Assembly (NCBI GenBank): GCA_963402885.1 | Contig: OY727094.1 | Location: 19,780,501 to 19,844,500, forward strand | Direction: 5' to 3' | DNA length: 64,000 nt | DNA from: Antedon bifida | Taxonomy: Eukaryota > Echinodermata > Crinoidea > Comatulida > Antedonidae | Shown: positions 63,001-64,000 of the stretch, piece after piece | How positions within the stretch are numbered: position 1 is the stretch's first letter | Layout: every line of letters starts with the position of its first letter | Translations under genes and position numbers: made by a program | Notes under the pieces: generated by a model | Told to the model about the DNA's origin: nothing | The model's input: the letters and a program-made list of their open reading frames with translations, nothing else | Database searches by the model: none

Positions 63001-64000
63001 TTTCGAAAATCACAAAATGGTCTAAAATGTCTCCAAATGCGATTTGAAGCTATTCTGTACACTTTGGTGTTTTTATGTTAACAAGTTTTTTCGAAAATCA
63101 CAAAATGGTCTAAAACGTCTCCAAATGCGATTTGAAGCTATTCTAAGCACTTTGGTGTTTTTATGTTAACAAGTTTTTTCGAAAATCACAAAATGGTCTA
63201 AAATGACTAAAAATGCGATTTGAAGCTATTCTAAGCACTTTGGTGTTTTTATGTTAACATGTTTTTTCGAAAATCACAAAATGGTCTAAAATGTCTCCAA
63301 ATGCGATTTGAAGCTATTCTAAGCACTTTGATGTTTTTATGTTAACAAGTTTTTTTGAAAATCACAAAATGGTCTAAAACGTTTTTAAATACGATATTAA
63401 GCTATTTTGTGTCCTTTTATGTTTTTGTGTGAAAAGTTTAATCGAAATGCTCAAAATGGTCTAAAACGGTTTCTAATGTGAATTTAAGCACTTTGATGTT
63501 TTTGTGTAACCAAGTTTTTTTGAAAATCACAAAATGGTCTAAAACGTCTCCAAATGCGATTTGAAGCTATTCTGTACACTTTGATATTTTTATGTTAAAA
63601 AGTTTTTTCGAAATTCACAAAATGGTCTAAAACGTCTCCAAATGCGATTTGAAGCTATTCTTAGCACTTTGGTGTATAAATGTTAACAAGTTTTTGGGAA
63701 AATCACAAAATGGTCTAAAATGTCTCCAAATGCGATTTGAAGCTATTCTGTACACTTTGATGTTTTGTGTGAAAAGTTTTGTCGAAATGCTCAAAATGGT
63801 CTAAAACGGTTTCTAATGTGATTTTAAGCACTTTGATGTTTTTGTGTAACCAAGTTTCATCGAAATCCTCAAAATGGTCTAAAACGTCTCCAAATGCGAT
63901 TTGAAGCTATTCTAAGCACTTTGGTGTTTTTATGTTAACAAGTTTTTTCGAAAATCACAAAATGCTCTAAAATGTCTCCAAATGCGATTTGAAGCTATTC

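Larger units (their letters stand above)
54390..64000 (+). repeat. Satellite array, segment 4
   Basis: Resumes the C-type monomer at TTTGATG and runs to the window end with the same monomer classes and orientation. It contains two copies of a long block (about 56,100-58,900 and 60,230-63,000). No gene visible. Confidence 0.97.

Noticed and set aside
4562..64000. CENP-B box in the satellite
   Set aside because: TTCG occurs (in TTTTCGAAAA) but the required downstream CGGG is absent on either strand.

Overview
The window is eukaryotic, AT-rich, repeat-dominated DNA, most plausibly from a marine invertebrate animal. The basis is an intron-containing Harbinger transposase paired with a Myb-like partner gene, and low-complexity blocks rich in CTAG and AGGCCT that I associate loosely with echinoderm-like genomes; the species assignment is a guess. 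No cellular (non-transposon) protein gene, tRNA, rRNA or prokaryotic feature is visible.

Layout. (1) Positions 1-4561 are one almost complete PIF/Harbinger DNA transposon. It has exact 42-bp terminal inverted repeats, a two-exon DDE transposase on + (679-1991), and a convergent two-exon Myb/SANT-like protein on - (3438-2622). A 290-bp TTAA-targeting MITE (2191-2480) is nested between the two genes. (2) Positions 4562-51292 and 54390-64000 are one satellite array of about 55.6 kb, roughly 640 monomers by arithmetic, all in the same orientation. It is built from four related monomer classes: A about 88 bp, B about 87, D about 86 and C about 78. These are arranged into hexamer and multi-kilobase higher-order blocks that recur at fixed offsets. 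(3) The array is interrupted by a second TTAA MITE (9058-9600), by a 200-N assembly gap (14701-14900) whose flanks join in phase, and by a 3097-bp non-autonomous DNA transposon (51293-54389) with TIRs and duplicated ends.

How the parts relate. All three insertions in the array can be matched to an uninterrupted paralogous stretch elsewhere in the same array (about 5254, 5682 and 59539). This fixes insertion points and target duplications, and shows that insertion followed at least some of the segmental amplification. The Harbinger transposase and Myb-like protein together form the usual two-protein transposition machinery; the two MITEs and the 3.1-kb element encode nothing intact. The satellite monomers contain phased A-tracts, a near-invariant 17-bp box, and a monomer class explained by a 10-bp deletion between AAGC repeats. 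I do not recognise this satellite. It is the best candidate here for something undescribed, possibly centromeric or heterochromatic, but that role is inference only.
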